DNA from: Lucinisca nassula
Taxonomy: Eukaryota; Mollusca; Bivalvia; Lucinida; Lucinidae
Length of the DNA: 64,000 nt
Reading direction: 5' to 3'
Assembly (NCBI GenBank): GCA_963580285.1
Contig: OY757016.1
Coordinates: 43,539,124 to 43,603,123, forward strand
Shown here: positions 19,960 to 29,954 of the stretch, in pieces
How positions within the stretch are numbered: position 1 is the first letter of the stretch
Layout: the number at the start of each line of letters is the position of its first letter
Program-made: the position numbers and the translations under genes
Notes under the pieces: model-generated
Database searches by the model: none
What the model was told of the DNA's origin: nothing
What the model saw: only the letters and a program-made list of their open reading frames with translations

Positions 19960-21035
19960 AAAGTAGAAGTAAAACAAAGATCAGGAATCGATACAATTAA
20001 CTTACTCCACCCATCAAAGACACCAAAGGGAAAGAAACACAAACTAGAGCTGCCGCCTAACGGGCGCCAATTATACCCCCGCATGTGTATATCAATCTTA
20101 AGTACTAGTGGCAAGGTGTGTGGTGTGTGAATATTAAAGAAATCGGTCAAAGAATAAGGAAGTTATGAGCAATGTTAAAGTTTTTTGTAACGGATAGACG
20201 ACGACAGACGACGACGACAGACGACAAGCTGACTCCTATATACCCCCTTCAAACTTCGTTTGCGGAAGTATAACAATAAGCGACCAGACCATAATGCAAC
20301 CTAAACAAAGGAAGGCCATAAGGACAGTTACTTTCCCACAAAATGGCCATATGGCCATCCAAAATAAAAAGACACAAGTGATACACACAGTAAGTAACAA
20401 ACAACACCATAAATAAACCGCTACAGAAGAACCGCCTAGGAACGGTCAGTGGAATGATTTCCACTGGGGGGGGGGGGGCTTAAATCGATTTTACGTGGCC
20501 ACAATCCTCGCCCTTACTTCCGTCGCGATTTAGACAAATAATTTGTTCAGTCCGCATGAAGGCCTCCTAACTCATCAGTGCAACATCTCCGTGAACACAA
20601 AAATCAAAGAACCACAGAGGTGAGACAACGGTGAGGACTCGACAGCAAGAAACCACTGAAATGCTGGAGCAAAAGAAACCAACAGTTAGACTCCGATGGG
20701 CCCGACCAGAGACAGAGCATCAGGCACTAACCAACATTACCTTGAATTAGATCTCTCTAATGCTCAATAAGCCTTTACGTTGGAGCCGTCATAGAATCTG
20801 AGGCCTGACCCACCGGCGTGCAATTAAAGAGGGAAGCAAAGTTGCCAACCGTGATTGGGTTAACTACCATGCATGCAGTCTGTCGTATAACATCCATGTT
20901 GTACCCAATCTTTTTATATCGAAGAATGATTTTACGAAATTGGGTGCTGAAGTCATTGCGGTTATATATTTTTCTGAATTTATATACTAAGTCACCATAA
21001 AATTCGGGTTCCGATAGACCTTGTTCGAGTGTAGA
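19960..21035 (-). mobile_element. Penelope-like element, 3' part with insertion
   Basis: On the - strand it carries the end of the reverse-transcriptase frame (EQGLSEPEFYGDLVYKFRKI, to a stop near 20775) and a long 3' UTR ending 'CTGATCTTTGTTTTACTTCT'. It is collinear with 34283-35140. About 225 bp at 20045-20268, rich in 'GACGACAGACGACG', interrupt the 3' UTR and are absent from the other copies, so they are a later insertion. A G/C-rich homopolymer (20467-20478) sits at the same place as the one at 34560. Confidence 0.75.
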
Positions 21036-21109
21036 ACAAAACCTTTGATGTCTGCATGAAAAGATATAGAAATAAACGTAAATGCCCCTAGGAAAAGCCG
21101 TGGTCAAAG

Positions 21110-21880
21110 ATTACAGCCTACCAATGGCACCAAGAGAAAGAGTAACTAACAATGAGGAAAACTAAAAAGAAAGAAAAAAAAACGAATCATAAAAAGCACA
21201 GCAACAAGCTCCCTCTTCCCCACAAGAGCTGATCATGCTGCAACAGTACAGTTAATGAAAATTTAATAAATAATAATAATACACAACAATAAGCACATAC
21301 GACATGAAAAGCCCAGTTGGAAAATCCGACAAAGCTACATTTAAAATAAACAACTTTAGAACCACCGCCTTTGGGATCATTGATTCTATTGTTGAATTTT
21401 TAAATTTTTGACGGTCAATGATGAAGCCTTATTGGCCGAAACTAGGTAGTTTGGCCCAGAAAACCTGTACACTCCATATTTTCAAGTTCTGTGGTGTATT
21501 CCTTGCTTCCTAAGGATAACCCTTTCTAGAACATATTTGGACGGTCACTAGCATTTCTTCGGGTATAGCACATTAGAACCACCGCCTTAGGACGGTCACT
21601 AGCATTTATTCGGGTAAAGCACACGCTCTAATCAGACTGCATGTTGTGCTGGATGATCTTAGTCTTCACTTGGTAACATTTATGGAAGATTTTTGTTCGC
21701 TTGTGGTGACTCATTTGATGATTTTTTTTTTTTTTTATGAAATCGGAAACCCGCAATCAGCAGAAAACACGGCGCAGCCTTTAATCGATAGCTATATAAC
21801 TGGGTGATATATAGACCCAGGTATGTTTTAAATACAAAAAAAAATCTTTTCGTAAGAAAATATTCAGGGTTGTATACAAT
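21110..21880. other. No recognised features
   Basis: AT-rich. 'ACCACCGCCTT(T/A)GG' and 'GGTCACTAGCATTTCTTCGGG' each occur twice (21362-21620), a small local duplication. A T-run lies at 21722-21737. Confidence 0.4.
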
Positions 21881-21884
21881 TCGA

Positions 21885-22000
21885 CCGTAACGATTGTGAT
21901 GTGTAAATTCTATTGACCTAAACTTTTAAACAGAACCTTCGTAAAAGAAGTCAGTACAATAAGGCTACAATTTCAAATCAGTTGACATCATTTCAGGTAT
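21885..22000 (+). promoter_or_regulatory. Upstream block conserved between paralogues C and D
   Basis: 'TTCGACCGTAACGATT' and, further on, 'CAGTACAATAAGG...ATTTCAAATCAGTTGACA' match 31050-31160 upstream of paralogue D ('TTCAACCGTAACGATT', 'CGGTACAATAAGG...ATTTCAAACCAGCTGACA'). The block lies about 590-700 bp before the start codon of C and 260-370 bp before that of D. It could be promoter or 5' UTR. Conservation may be functional or simply recent duplication. Confidence 0.45.
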
Positions 22001-22162
22001 ATTGATTTTGCTGTTGTGACATATATTATGGAAGTCTGTTCAAGGTTTTATACTGTATTCAACTATATAGTGTTTAGTAAAATAGCGCCACGTTTAGTTA
22101 CGTGTTGAGTTAATTTAACGAAGTAAAAGGCATAACTAGGGATTAAGTCATCATCCAAAATA

Positions 22163-22467
22163 CAGTGGAATTCCGCTATTAAGACCGCCTAAAATTAGGA
22201 CCAATTCTGCTATAAAAAGCTTATTTTGAAGGGTACACTTAATTTTTTCTTTAAGTTTTCTGCCTACAGTGTCCTCTGGTCAGGGACCACTTTTGGGACT
22301 GTTCAAAAGTGGTCTTTAAGACCACTTTTGAACAGTCCCAAGGTGGTCCCTGTCCAGAATACATAGTGTACAGGAAGCATGAAACAAGATCAACTGCAGC
22401 CTTCTAAATTAGCTTTTAAAGCTGAATTAGTGCTAATTTAGGCGGTCTTAATAGCGGAATTTCACTG
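22163..22467. mobile_element. MITE, CAGTGGAATTCC family, intact with TA target
   Basis: The ends CAGTGGAATTCCGCTATTAA and TTAATAGCGGAATTTCACTG are inverted repeats, flanked by TA on both sides (22161-22162 and 22468-22469). The interior has the characteristic 'GGGACTGTTCAAAAGTGGTC' hairpin. The TA target fits Tc1/mariner-type mobilisation. It lies only 120 bp before the start codon of paralogue C. Confidence 0.85.
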
Positions 22468-22587
22468 TATAAGCAAAACTAAGGCTGACTTGTGAGAAGT
22501 AAACGTGAAGGAAGGCGATCCTTACTGAGATAGATTAGCAAACTAAATCCTAACAAACAAGTTAGTGACAAAGTTAAAGGTTACAGA

Positions 22588-23064
22588 ATGTCGGAGGAAG
22601 GTGTTTGTTCAGAGCCATCTGATATAGCAATGATCGTGCTGGATGTGTGCGAAAAGTGTTTTTGTAAGGATAGTGATGTATTCAAAGTTGCGGCCAAGCT
22701 GTTACGATGTATGTTTTCTACGGGATTAAACATAGCAATATGTATGAACTTGGCGATCACGCATTTCCCTCAGCTGGACAGGATTGAGTTCATCCTCCCT
22801 GTATTTGCGGTGGAGCTTATCTGTATGTTTATTGTCGGCATGCTCATTTTCTTCTGGTACAGAGAATCTGTCAGCCACAAGACGTTTCTTATTGTTTACA
22901 AGAGCTTCGACCTCATCTTCAGTGCCGTCAATGCGGGATTCATGATTTACGCCAGAGATCAGTTGAAATTTGAGACATGGGAAGATTACGCCATTGTCAT
23001 TCTTACGGGCTTGGACATTCTAGATCCAATTGAAATTGTTATAGCTTGCTGTTGGAAGGAATAG
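22588..23064 (+). CDS. Small four-helix membrane protein, paralogue C
   Basis: 158 residues from MSEEGVCSEPSDIAM. KCFC precedes helix 1. Hydrophobic segments at about 34-60, 65-91, 98-120 and 131-156. Motifs: STGLNIAICM, HFPQLDRIEFILP between helices 1 and 2, VELICMFIVGML, IVYKSFDLIFSAVNAG, TGLDILDPIEIVIACCW. By eye about four fifths of residues are identical to paralogue D. The region from helix 3 to the end is nearly identical, while the helix 2-3 loop (FFWYRESVS) differs almost completely. 'TTACAG' directly precedes ATG here and in D and could be a splice acceptor of an upstream non-coding exon; this is unproven. Product not recognised. Confidence 0.88.
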   Translation: MSEEGVCSEPSDIAMIVLDVCEKCFCKDSDVFKVAAKLLRCMFSTGLNIAICMNLAITHFPQLDRIEFILPVFAVELICMFIVGMLIFFWYRESVSHKTFLIVYKSFDLIFSAVNAGFMIYARDQLKFETWEDYAIVILTGLDILDPIEIVIACCWKE

Positions 23065-23124
23065 ACCATATGACTATGTGTGCAAGCAGTCCACTTATAC
23101 CGACATTCAAAATAACGTTAAAAC

Positions 23125-23508
23125 TAGGGCTTGCTAATCGGAGCTGAAAAGATAATCGATTATCAGTTATGTCATTGCGATCGATAATCGATTAGTAATC
23201 GCTAAGGTGTTAGTCATAATTTTACCTGTCTGACTTTCTTCTTAGCATGACTCTTAACATATGTTGCACTTTATCATATGTATATTTGAACAGACAGGCC
23301 CGAGCAAACAGTGTAGACCCAGATGAGACGCCGCATTCTGCGGCGTCTCATCAGGGTCTGCACTGTTTTCCACTCATCCAGCTATTTTCGGCATAACTTT
23401 GGGTAGTAAATTGTACGTATCAAGTAATCGGTTAAAAGCAATGATAATCATTTTTTGTGGAATTAATCGATCGATTAATCGATTATACGATTAATCGTGT
23501 CAGCCTTA
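23125..23508. mobile_element. hAT-type MITE with perfect 8-bp target duplication
   Basis: Termini TAGGGCTTGCTAATCG and CGTGTCAGCCTTA (complement TAAGGCTGACACG). Both ends are rich in ATCGATTA motifs. GTTAAAAC flanks both sides (23117-23124 and 23509-23516). An 8-bp duplication and TAGGGCTG-like ends are hallmarks of hAT transposons. The centre (about 23296-23372) is a palindromic 'GACGCCGCATTCTGCGGCGTC' core of the piggyBac-type MITE family, so one element sits inside the other. It lies just downstream of paralogue C. Confidence 0.85.
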
Positions 23509-23697
23509 GTTAAAACTCTCTATAGCGGCATTTACACCATTAGCTAAAGATGGCGATGATTAATTGAAATATTATTAAAATACTCAAAGAAACAAACCTT
23601 GTGGAGATTTCTTATAATTAAGGCAAAAGGCAATATATTACCCATTATTATACTTCTTATTTGAATACTTTATTAAAGAAATAAATCAGCTCTAGGT

Positions 23698-23828
23698 GTG
23701 ATTTGTTGAGTAATACATCACAGATTGGAGGTCAGTTGTAAAGTAGATCAAATCACGAGCGCGTAGCGCGAGTAATTTGTCTATTTACAACTACCCGACA
23801 AAGTGTGATTTATTACTCAACAAATCAC
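23698..23828. mobile_element. Foldback element with GTGATTTGTTGAGTAAT ends
   Basis: The left arm 'GTGATTTGTTGAGTAATACA' pairs with the right arm 'ATTACTCAACAAATCAC'. The centre 'CGAGCGCGTAGCGCGAG' is itself palindromic. No coding potential. Confidence 0.75.
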
Positions 23829-24668
23829 AAACTAAAACTGACCTATTTCGATTATAACACGCAAAAATCGGCAATAATGTTGTTGTTTCCTTCAAATTCT
23901 AACCACCTTTCGCCATTGTTAGAAGAAATCCCGCAAAAAATATTGACTGTCACACATGCATTTATGTATTTTGTAACATTTTGGTGCGATTAAGTGATGT
24001 TACACCGTCTAATGTTAAAGGGTCTACGATTTGACGTCATTGATGACGTCACTCGGCACGCTCTTCTGCCCCGTGATTTGTTGCATAATAAAACACATTT
24101 CCTTTCCATTGCCTATATAGATGCGCTGTATTAGAATTCTCCTTATTTGGATACTTTATCGCGGCACATTCCTTACAACGTCAAATTGTTATGCAACATT
24201 TACTGCCGTTATAACGCGGGTCCAATTAAATTCGATAAAAACATTGAAACACTTGAGCTGCGCGGCAATAAAATGAGTCTTTGGGGTCTGCGACAAGCCA
24301 AGATATTCCATTTATTGCGGTTGTTAAATAAGTCGGATATATAGTTTCGTAACTAATAGGAAGTCTGTGTCCGATTGAGGCCTCTTACAACAGTGATGGA
24401 TTCGATCAAACTTACAGGATACACAGGTTGACCAGGTCGGTGTAATCAAATTTATTTAAGTACAAGTACCTCGGCAAGAATTGTAGGCATAGATGTAAGA
24501 AGTTTCGGTTTGTCTTCCTGTTAATGATTTTGACAACAGTCTATTTTGTAAAACAAGGGATATGTCCAATTTCAAAAACGGGACAGTCCACTTCAGAAAT
24601 GTAGGGGTGTTAGGGTTATTTTCTCGTGGTGCGGCAATAAATAATACGTAACACATTATAAGAATCTG
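23829..24668. other. No recognised features
   Basis: Short reading frames at 23805-23993 and 24147-24344 have no domain I recognise. 'CGTGATTTGTTGCATAATAA' at 24071 resembles the foldback end at 23698 and may be a decayed relative. Confidence 0.4.
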
Positions 24669-24804
24669 ATATGGGTTCTGTTGCAGATGGGAGTTTCCAA
24701 CCCGAGAGATGACCATGCTAAGCGGATTCGAGGCTACGTCAAAATTCCGCTCTGCACAGTCATCCCGAGGCTTGGAAACGCCCATCTGCAACAGAACGCC
24801 ATAT
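24669..24804. mobile_element. Foldback element with ATATGGGTTCTG ends
   Basis: 'GGTTCTGTTGCAGATGGGAG' pairs with 'CGCCCATCTGCAACAGAACG' with few mismatches, and the outermost ATATGG/CCATAT also pair. It splits a reading frame on the - strand that has no recognisable product. Confidence 0.7.
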
Positions 24805-24856
24805 AAGATTTTTCTTCATGCACAATACCACTGAAAAACATTATTTTACTTTATTT

Positions 24857-25173
24857 AAAATAGAAGTGAAAGCAATGATCATGAATCGATGCAATTAACC
24901 CGAAGCTCCCATCAGAGACACCAAAGGGAAATAAAACACAAACATGAAACAACTGGACCGGAATGGCAATATCAATAGCGGAAAGCCGAAAGGACAGTTA
25001 CTTTCCATTTCCAAAAAAATGGCCAATTGGCTATCCAAAACAAAATAATATAAGCGACACATACACACAAAGACAAACCATAACAAAAATAAACCGCGAC
25101 AGTAGAACCGGTTTAAATCGATTTTACGTGACCACAATCCTCGCCCTTACTCCCGTCGCGATTTAGACAAAGT
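24857..25173 (-). mobile_element. Penelope-like 3' UTR fragment
   Basis: On the - strand it runs from 'CTAAATCGCGACGGGAGTAA' to the 3' end motif 'TTGATCATGAATC...CACTTCTATTTTA'. It contains the 'TGGAAAGTAACTGTCC' motif. No coding part remains. Confidence 0.75.
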
Positions 25174-25529
25174 TAACGCTTTATTATTTGCGCACTATGC
25201 GTAGTTTGCCTGGGTAAGAGCATCAGGGTAAGAACAGAATTTCTATCCCAGGCAAAAACCACGGATTTCCTTATCTGGTGTGCAAGAAATAGTATTTCAT
25301 GACTGAAATATACATTTATCATCTCCATAATAAAATCTTAAAATTCCTTTAAAACTGGTGAATATTTCCTTACAATATTGTAATAGTGTAGCCCTTGCTA
25401 TTCTTCCAATCGACATGTCTGACTATTTTGTCGATGCGGGTTAAATTTCGCAACCGTAATAATGGTGCAATTTCAAGAAAGCAAACACTGTTTAGTTCTA
25501 ATGTACACTGTGGCATTGATCTTTGTCGA

Positions 25530-25685
25530 AAAAATTGTCGTCCTATTGCTTTTGGTTTGAGCGTCGCTCGGGTCACCTGTGAGGCGCCAGGTTCTGCACC
25601 ATAATTTGAAGGTTACTCCGATTTTTGCCCACATCTGTTTAACGATCAGCTTAACATAAAAAGGGTCGTAAAAATGAAAAGTGAG
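25530..25685 (+). mobile_element. Degenerate SINE family 2 fragment
   Basis: 'CGCTCGGGTCACCTGTGAGG', 'TTTTTGCCCACATCTG', 'TTTAACGATCAGC' and 'AAAGGGTCGTAAAAATGAAA' follow the order of the complete copy at 59838-60080. The tRNA-like head is missing. Confidence 0.65.
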
Positions 25686-26128
25686 CGTCAGCAACTGCGT
25701 CTACCATCTGAAAGATTTTAGCATTTAATATACGTGCGAATATGCTAAATATATCGAATATAGTGTATAGCTAAACTCTTTGAATGTTCATTTAGTTATT
25801 TGCACCAACTCAATATATTGTAAATAGCGTCTAAATGCTTTCTGTATATAAGGCAATGTCAATTTATTGTAATGTGTCAGACCAGATCTGAAGCAAAAAG
25901 AACATTTAATTACCCAATCTCTTGTTTAAAGTGTTATGCCATATTTTTGACTATTGGCCAGCGGTACGGACTGATTTAGACACTGCAATAATACCAGTCA
26001 GAACCCAGCTCACGTGATACAGTCAACAATAATGACATTCAGTGCATATGTGGCGGTGAACAAAGAAGATTAATTGACTGATTGGGCAGTAAAACAGTTA
26101 TTTAATGGCAACTTGGAGTACAGAAAAA

Positions 26129-26560
26129 CTATTGCCCCTCGGTGCCGTGGACAAACTGATGCACTGTTGCCCTCGTGTCAAACTTTTGCCCCTTGGTGCT
26201 GTGGACATCCTGATGCACTGTTGCCCTCATAACAAACTAATTGCCCCTCGGTGCTGTGGACAACCTGATGCACAGTTGCCCTCATGACAAACTATTGCCC
26301 CTCGGTGCTGTTGACAACCTGATGCACGGTTGCACTCATGTAAAACTATTGCCCCTCGGTGTTGTGGACAACCTGATGCACTGTTGCCCTAATGACAAAC
26401 TATTGCCCCTCGGTGTTGTGGACAACCTGATGCACTGTTGCCCTAATGACAAACTATTGCCCCTCGGTGCCGTGGACAACCTGATGCACTGTTGCCCTCA
26501 TGACAAACTATTGCCCCTCGGTGCTGTGAACAACCTGAAGCACTGCTGCTCTCAGCCCTT
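26129..26560 (+). repeat. 54-bp minisatellite (about eight units)
   Basis: The unit reads approximately 'AAACTATTGCCCCTCGGTGC' then 'TGTGGACAACCTGATGCACTG' and 'TTGCCCTCATGAC'. The period is 54 bp, a multiple of three, so an 18-residue repeat (KLLPLGAVDNLMHCCPHD) stays open over several units. A 1-bp insertion near 26240 splits the frame into 26105-26287 and 26241-26672. No signal sequence, start context or splice site was seen. I favour non-coding satellite DNA but cannot exclude a secreted or structural repeat protein. Confidence 0.8.
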
Positions 26561-26689
26561 GACCCTCGTTGCTGTGGGTGACCCGGTGCACTATTTCATG
26601 AGGCCTTATAGTGCACCAGATTGGGACAATTGTTATGCCTATACTCCAAGCTGTCGTGGAATAAATGTATAATATAAGCAAATTATTAC

Positions 26690-26830
26690 ATTTCCGGGCG
26701 TCCGTTTCGGGATCGGAAGATCGCTGGTTCGATCCCCGGCCGCGCCATACCAAAGCCGTGAAAATGGTACTAGGACGCTCACATTATCAGGGATAGTCCT
26801 TGCGATATAATTGAAGGCAAGTACTTGTTT
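26690..26830 (+). mobile_element. tRNA-derived SINE head, family 5 (fragment)
   Basis: 'GATCGCTGGTTCGATCCCCG' followed by GCCGCGCCATACC resembles the T-arm and acceptor part of a tRNA, but the 5' half is truncated, so it is not a functional tRNA gene. 'GTGAAAATGGTACTAGGACG' follows. No second copy is in this window. Confidence 0.55.
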
Positions 26831-26835
26831 GTTAT

Positions 26836-27010
26836 CCGGAATCGATACAATTAACTTACTCCACTCATCAAAGACACCAAAGGGAAAGAAAAACGAACAT
26901 TAAGCGACCAGACCATAATGGAAACCTAAACAAAAGAAGGCCATAAGGACAGTTACTTTCCCGCAAAATGGCCACATGGCCATCCAAAATAAAAAGACAC
27001 AAGTGATGCG
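26836..27010 (-). mobile_element. Penelope-like 3' UTR fragment
   Basis: It contains 'CGGAATCGATACAATTAACT', 'GGGAAAGAAAAACGAACATT' and 'GTTACTTTCCCGCAAAATGG'. It is followed directly by a SINE family 4 3' part (27003-27105, + strand). Confidence 0.7.
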
Positions 27011-27105
27011 AGTCGGACCGTCCATGCTTATAAACCAATAGGTTTTATTGGGCTAGAGGGCTTGAGATGTCATTTCATCTTAATGCCGGGTAAAAGTCCA
27101 TTCAG

Positions 27106-28470
27106 TGTGTATTAGAGTTTCCGTTATGTGCTCTTTATTTCCAAAGTAATCCTCATAGAGTATATGTGAATCTATATGTACATATATTATTCAATGACTC
27201 ATATATCATATGAATCATTCACATGTTATTTTGATTAATATGAAATAGGTGGTACCTAGGCGGTATATGTAATATAACTGAGAATCTTTAATTTCGCACC
27301 TGTGTCGTTTCTACATTTGAATTTGCTTTGTGAACAGTATACATAGAACTCAGTGCAGTCGGGAGTAAAAAGTTAATTAAAGGTATTAAAAATTCACCTA
27401 TCTGAATGAAATTTGGAGCAAAAATAGAATATGGACTCCTCTTTAAAATGCAGGAGAAGTCTACATTCTACCATCGTTTGAAATTTGATCCAAATTTGTT
27501 CCTGTCTAATATCTTTAATCGGTTGTCCAAATTTACTCCCGACTTTTACTCCCGACCGTTACTCCTGGTTTTTCTACCCTGACTGGACGACAAATGCTTG
27601 GTGGAGAATGCACTCACGTGATTAATACGGACGTCACAAAATTCTTACTTACTTTTTGTTGCTGCAAAGTTAATTAAGTTGTCGTTTATTTAGTTAAACT
27701 TTTAAGTCCAAAAGTTGGGCTTCAAAAAATTACAAGAGGAAATAAATGTGGAATAAAGTCTCGTCCAAGCGCAATTTCATTATAGAGGGTAATGTGATCA
27801 AATTTCACCTATATTTTAGAGAAGAAATAAGAAAAATAAGGTTTACCCCTGTAAACCCCAGTTATACATCATAATAGTTGGGTTCAAGGGGGTCAAAAAT
27901 ATATGTTTACGTGATTCATCCCAAAACACTCTTTTCGTCAGCTCTACTTTTAAACGTATGCACATTATCAATGGCGGATTTAGATTATGTCAAAACCGAT
28001 GCAGGCCATGTTAATAATGGTATCACTTAAGCCTTTCCTTATCTCGTTTAATAACAATGACGGATTTTTATAAATAATAAACGTTAAAGTGAACCTTCAT
28101 TTTAATCTAAAAATTTACACAGACAGGACAGATAAGAGGAATGACAGTGCAAAGTATGTGGTCCGGACAGCAGAGGTTCCGCATGTAACGTTTCAATTTC
28201 TGAGTTCTGACAATATTTTATTTATTTAAAATCTAGATCGTTCGCACATATGAACTTTTTAAAATTCATCTTAAATTATTATAAAATATGCATTTCTAAA
28301 TTAGAAAAATATTTATTAGTTTTCATTATTTATTTATTTCAATTTCGAAAAGGGAAACGGTAGTAGATCAACCGACGTCATCATAGAACTTCGGATTCAA
28401 TTGATTGGTGTTTGATTTTACTCAACTCACCGCGCTTTCCGTTTTTTAAACAAAAAAACAAATGAATCAG
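27106..28470. other. Mostly unrecognised AT-rich stretch
   Basis: It contains the right half of a subfamily I MITE (about 27817-27915, 'AAGAAATAAGAAAAATAAGG' to 'TATGTTTACGTGAT'). The rest shows no exon, domain or repeat I can name. Confidence 0.45.
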
Positions 28471-28655
28471 TGCATTAGAATGGGGATAACTATTAACTGT
28501 CGTTTGTGGAAGTAAATTGTCCGTTTTACGGTCGCAATTTCCGTTTTACGCTTCCGTTCGCGCGTCGCCGTCAAAAGCAATTTCCGACTGTTAAACCGTC
28601 GATTTACTTCCCAATTTGACAATTCTGGATACAGTTATCCCCCTAATTATGGTGG
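28470..28655. mobile_element. Foldback element with 'TTCCGTTTTACG' core, copy 1
   Basis: 'GTAAATTGTCCGTTTTACGG' on the left and 'AAACCGTCGATTTACTTCCC' on the right pair imperfectly. Related copies are at 29370-29525 and 41320-41490, each with 'GGTAAATCG/GATTTACCTC'-like arms. Confidence 0.6.
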
Positions 28656-28682
28656 ACTTTTTGCCCGTTTGCAGTTGGGATG

Positions 28683-28945
28683 CTTCAAAGAGGCATAACG
28701 ATAACACACCCGTGAGGTATAGTGCCTTTTTTCACATCTTTTCCGATGAAAAACCGTGATATTTTTCTTATTTGTACTGCAAACATAGGTTGTGGGTGTT
28801 CGTCAAGGCGGTTCTAACGAGTACCCACAACCTATGTCTTGGAGAAGTGATAAGGAAAATAATTTATACCCCCGTAAACCCCAGTTTTCTCTATATAAAG
28901 TGGGGTTTAAGGAAGTGTTCATTTCACGGACATGGTCACGTGATG
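28683..28945. mobile_element. Palindromic MITE subfamily II
   Basis: Left end CATAACGATAACACACCCGT, right end ACGGACATGGTCACGTGATG. Half of the core hairpin is deleted. A SINE has inserted at its right edge, using GTCACGTGATGAGT as target. Confidence 0.8.
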
Positions 28946-28948
28946 AGT

Positions 28949-29244
28949 TTTGTATTGGAGTTTTACGGCCCAGTCAACACTATTTAGGTCATTTTTGAGC
29001 CGGTCAGTTTACCTATCAACACTTTCCTGGGCAGGCTTATACGTAAGCGGTTAACCAGTACAGTGCACATTCTTTCGCAAGAAACTAACAACTGCCCTTC
29101 TTGAATCAGCGGAAGAGAGAGAATGACCGTAGAAAAGATTTCATGATCAATCTCCACGAAAGAATGTTGCCGATCCTGGCGGTAGTCGAACCCGCGTCCT
29201 TCTGATCACCAGTCAGACGCGCATCCGACTGAGCCACTGAGGCC
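28949..29244 (-). mobile_element. tRNA-derived SINE family 3, full length
   Basis: On the - strand it starts 'GGCCTCAGTGGCTCAGTCGG' (A-box like), carries 'CGGGTTCGACTACC' (B box), and ends 'GACTGGGCCGTAAAACTCC'. It is flanked by a perfect 14-bp duplication GTCACGTGATGAGT (28935-28948 and 29245-29258). The length is 296 bp. It shares its 3' domain with families 1, 2 and 4. Confidence 0.9.
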
Positions 29245-29369
29245 GTCACGTGATGAGTAATGATGGGATCGATGAAGCAAAGGACGCTCGTCATTTGCCC
29301 ATTGATTTTATTACATTTGCCCATTGATTCGTGTCTTCAATAAGGGGTAAAGTGTATTCAACATTGTCA

Positions 29370-29525
29370 TTTGTTGGGGTAAATAGGCGGTTTTACCAAC
29401 GTAAATTTCCTTTTACGGCGACGCATCAGCGGAACCCTAAAACGAAATTTCCGACCGTAAAACCGAAGATGTACCTCCCCAAATGACAATTTTGCAATAC
29501 AGCTATCACCATTCTAATGCACTTA
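29370..29525. mobile_element. Foldback element with 'TTCCTTTTACGG' core, copy 2
   Basis: 'GGCGGTTTTACCAACGTAAA' pairs with 'AAAACCGAAGATGTACCTCC'. It is closely related to 28470-28655 and 41320-41490. Confidence 0.6.
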
Positions 29526-29635
29526 TTTGATTGTTTTCTTAAAAACTTGAACCAACTGCCAGCCGATGAAAAGTGGCAATACATGATTACCTTGGGTTTT
29601 CGAAAGTATATTGCAGAATATACTGTCGCAAATTT

Positions 29636-29813
29636 TGACGTTATCCAGTCAGACGCCGCGTTTCATACAAGTGCTTTGGAATGCTGGATATATGATCTGT
29701 GAGCGTAAGAAATATAACAAAATGAGATTTTATGAACTAGGAATGGGTTTCTGGAGCGGATTCGACGCCTCTGCATATCTTCGATCTTGTAGAAACCTGT
29801 CATAGTGTCAACA
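29636..29813 (+). pseudogene. Relic fifth copy of the four-helix family
   Basis: Without large gaps, 'GGATATATGATCTGTGAGCG' aligns with 'GGATTTATGATCTGGGAGAG' of paralogue B. 'GATTTTATGAACTAGGAA' aligns with 'GATTTTACGAACTGGGAA', and 'CTTCGATCTTGTAGAAACC' with 'CCTCGATCCGATAGAAGTA'. In translation NAGYMICERKK corresponds to NGGFMIWEREK. The fragment covers helix 3 to helix 4. The N-terminal half is not recognisable, and motifs such as the helix 4 DP-E are lost. It is closest to paralogue B although it lies between C and D. Confidence 0.65.
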
Positions 29814-29954
29814 ATGTTTCTTTTGGATTTAAGGCCATCATCACAGCTGTAATGCCATCGTGTTCATGACGTAGCATATAACCAAATATGCTTTCATTCT
29901 GTTTATAAAACATGGCGAAAAGATTCATTCACGTTATTTCTAGTCTGATTTCTA

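Noticed and set aside
26241..26672. 143-codon repeat protein
   Set aside because: Kept as a minisatellite. Frame broken by a 1-bp insertion, no start context or splice sites. Not fully excluded.
26690..26760. tRNA gene
   Set aside because: B box and acceptor-like part are present but the 5' half does not fold; it continues into SINE-like sequence.
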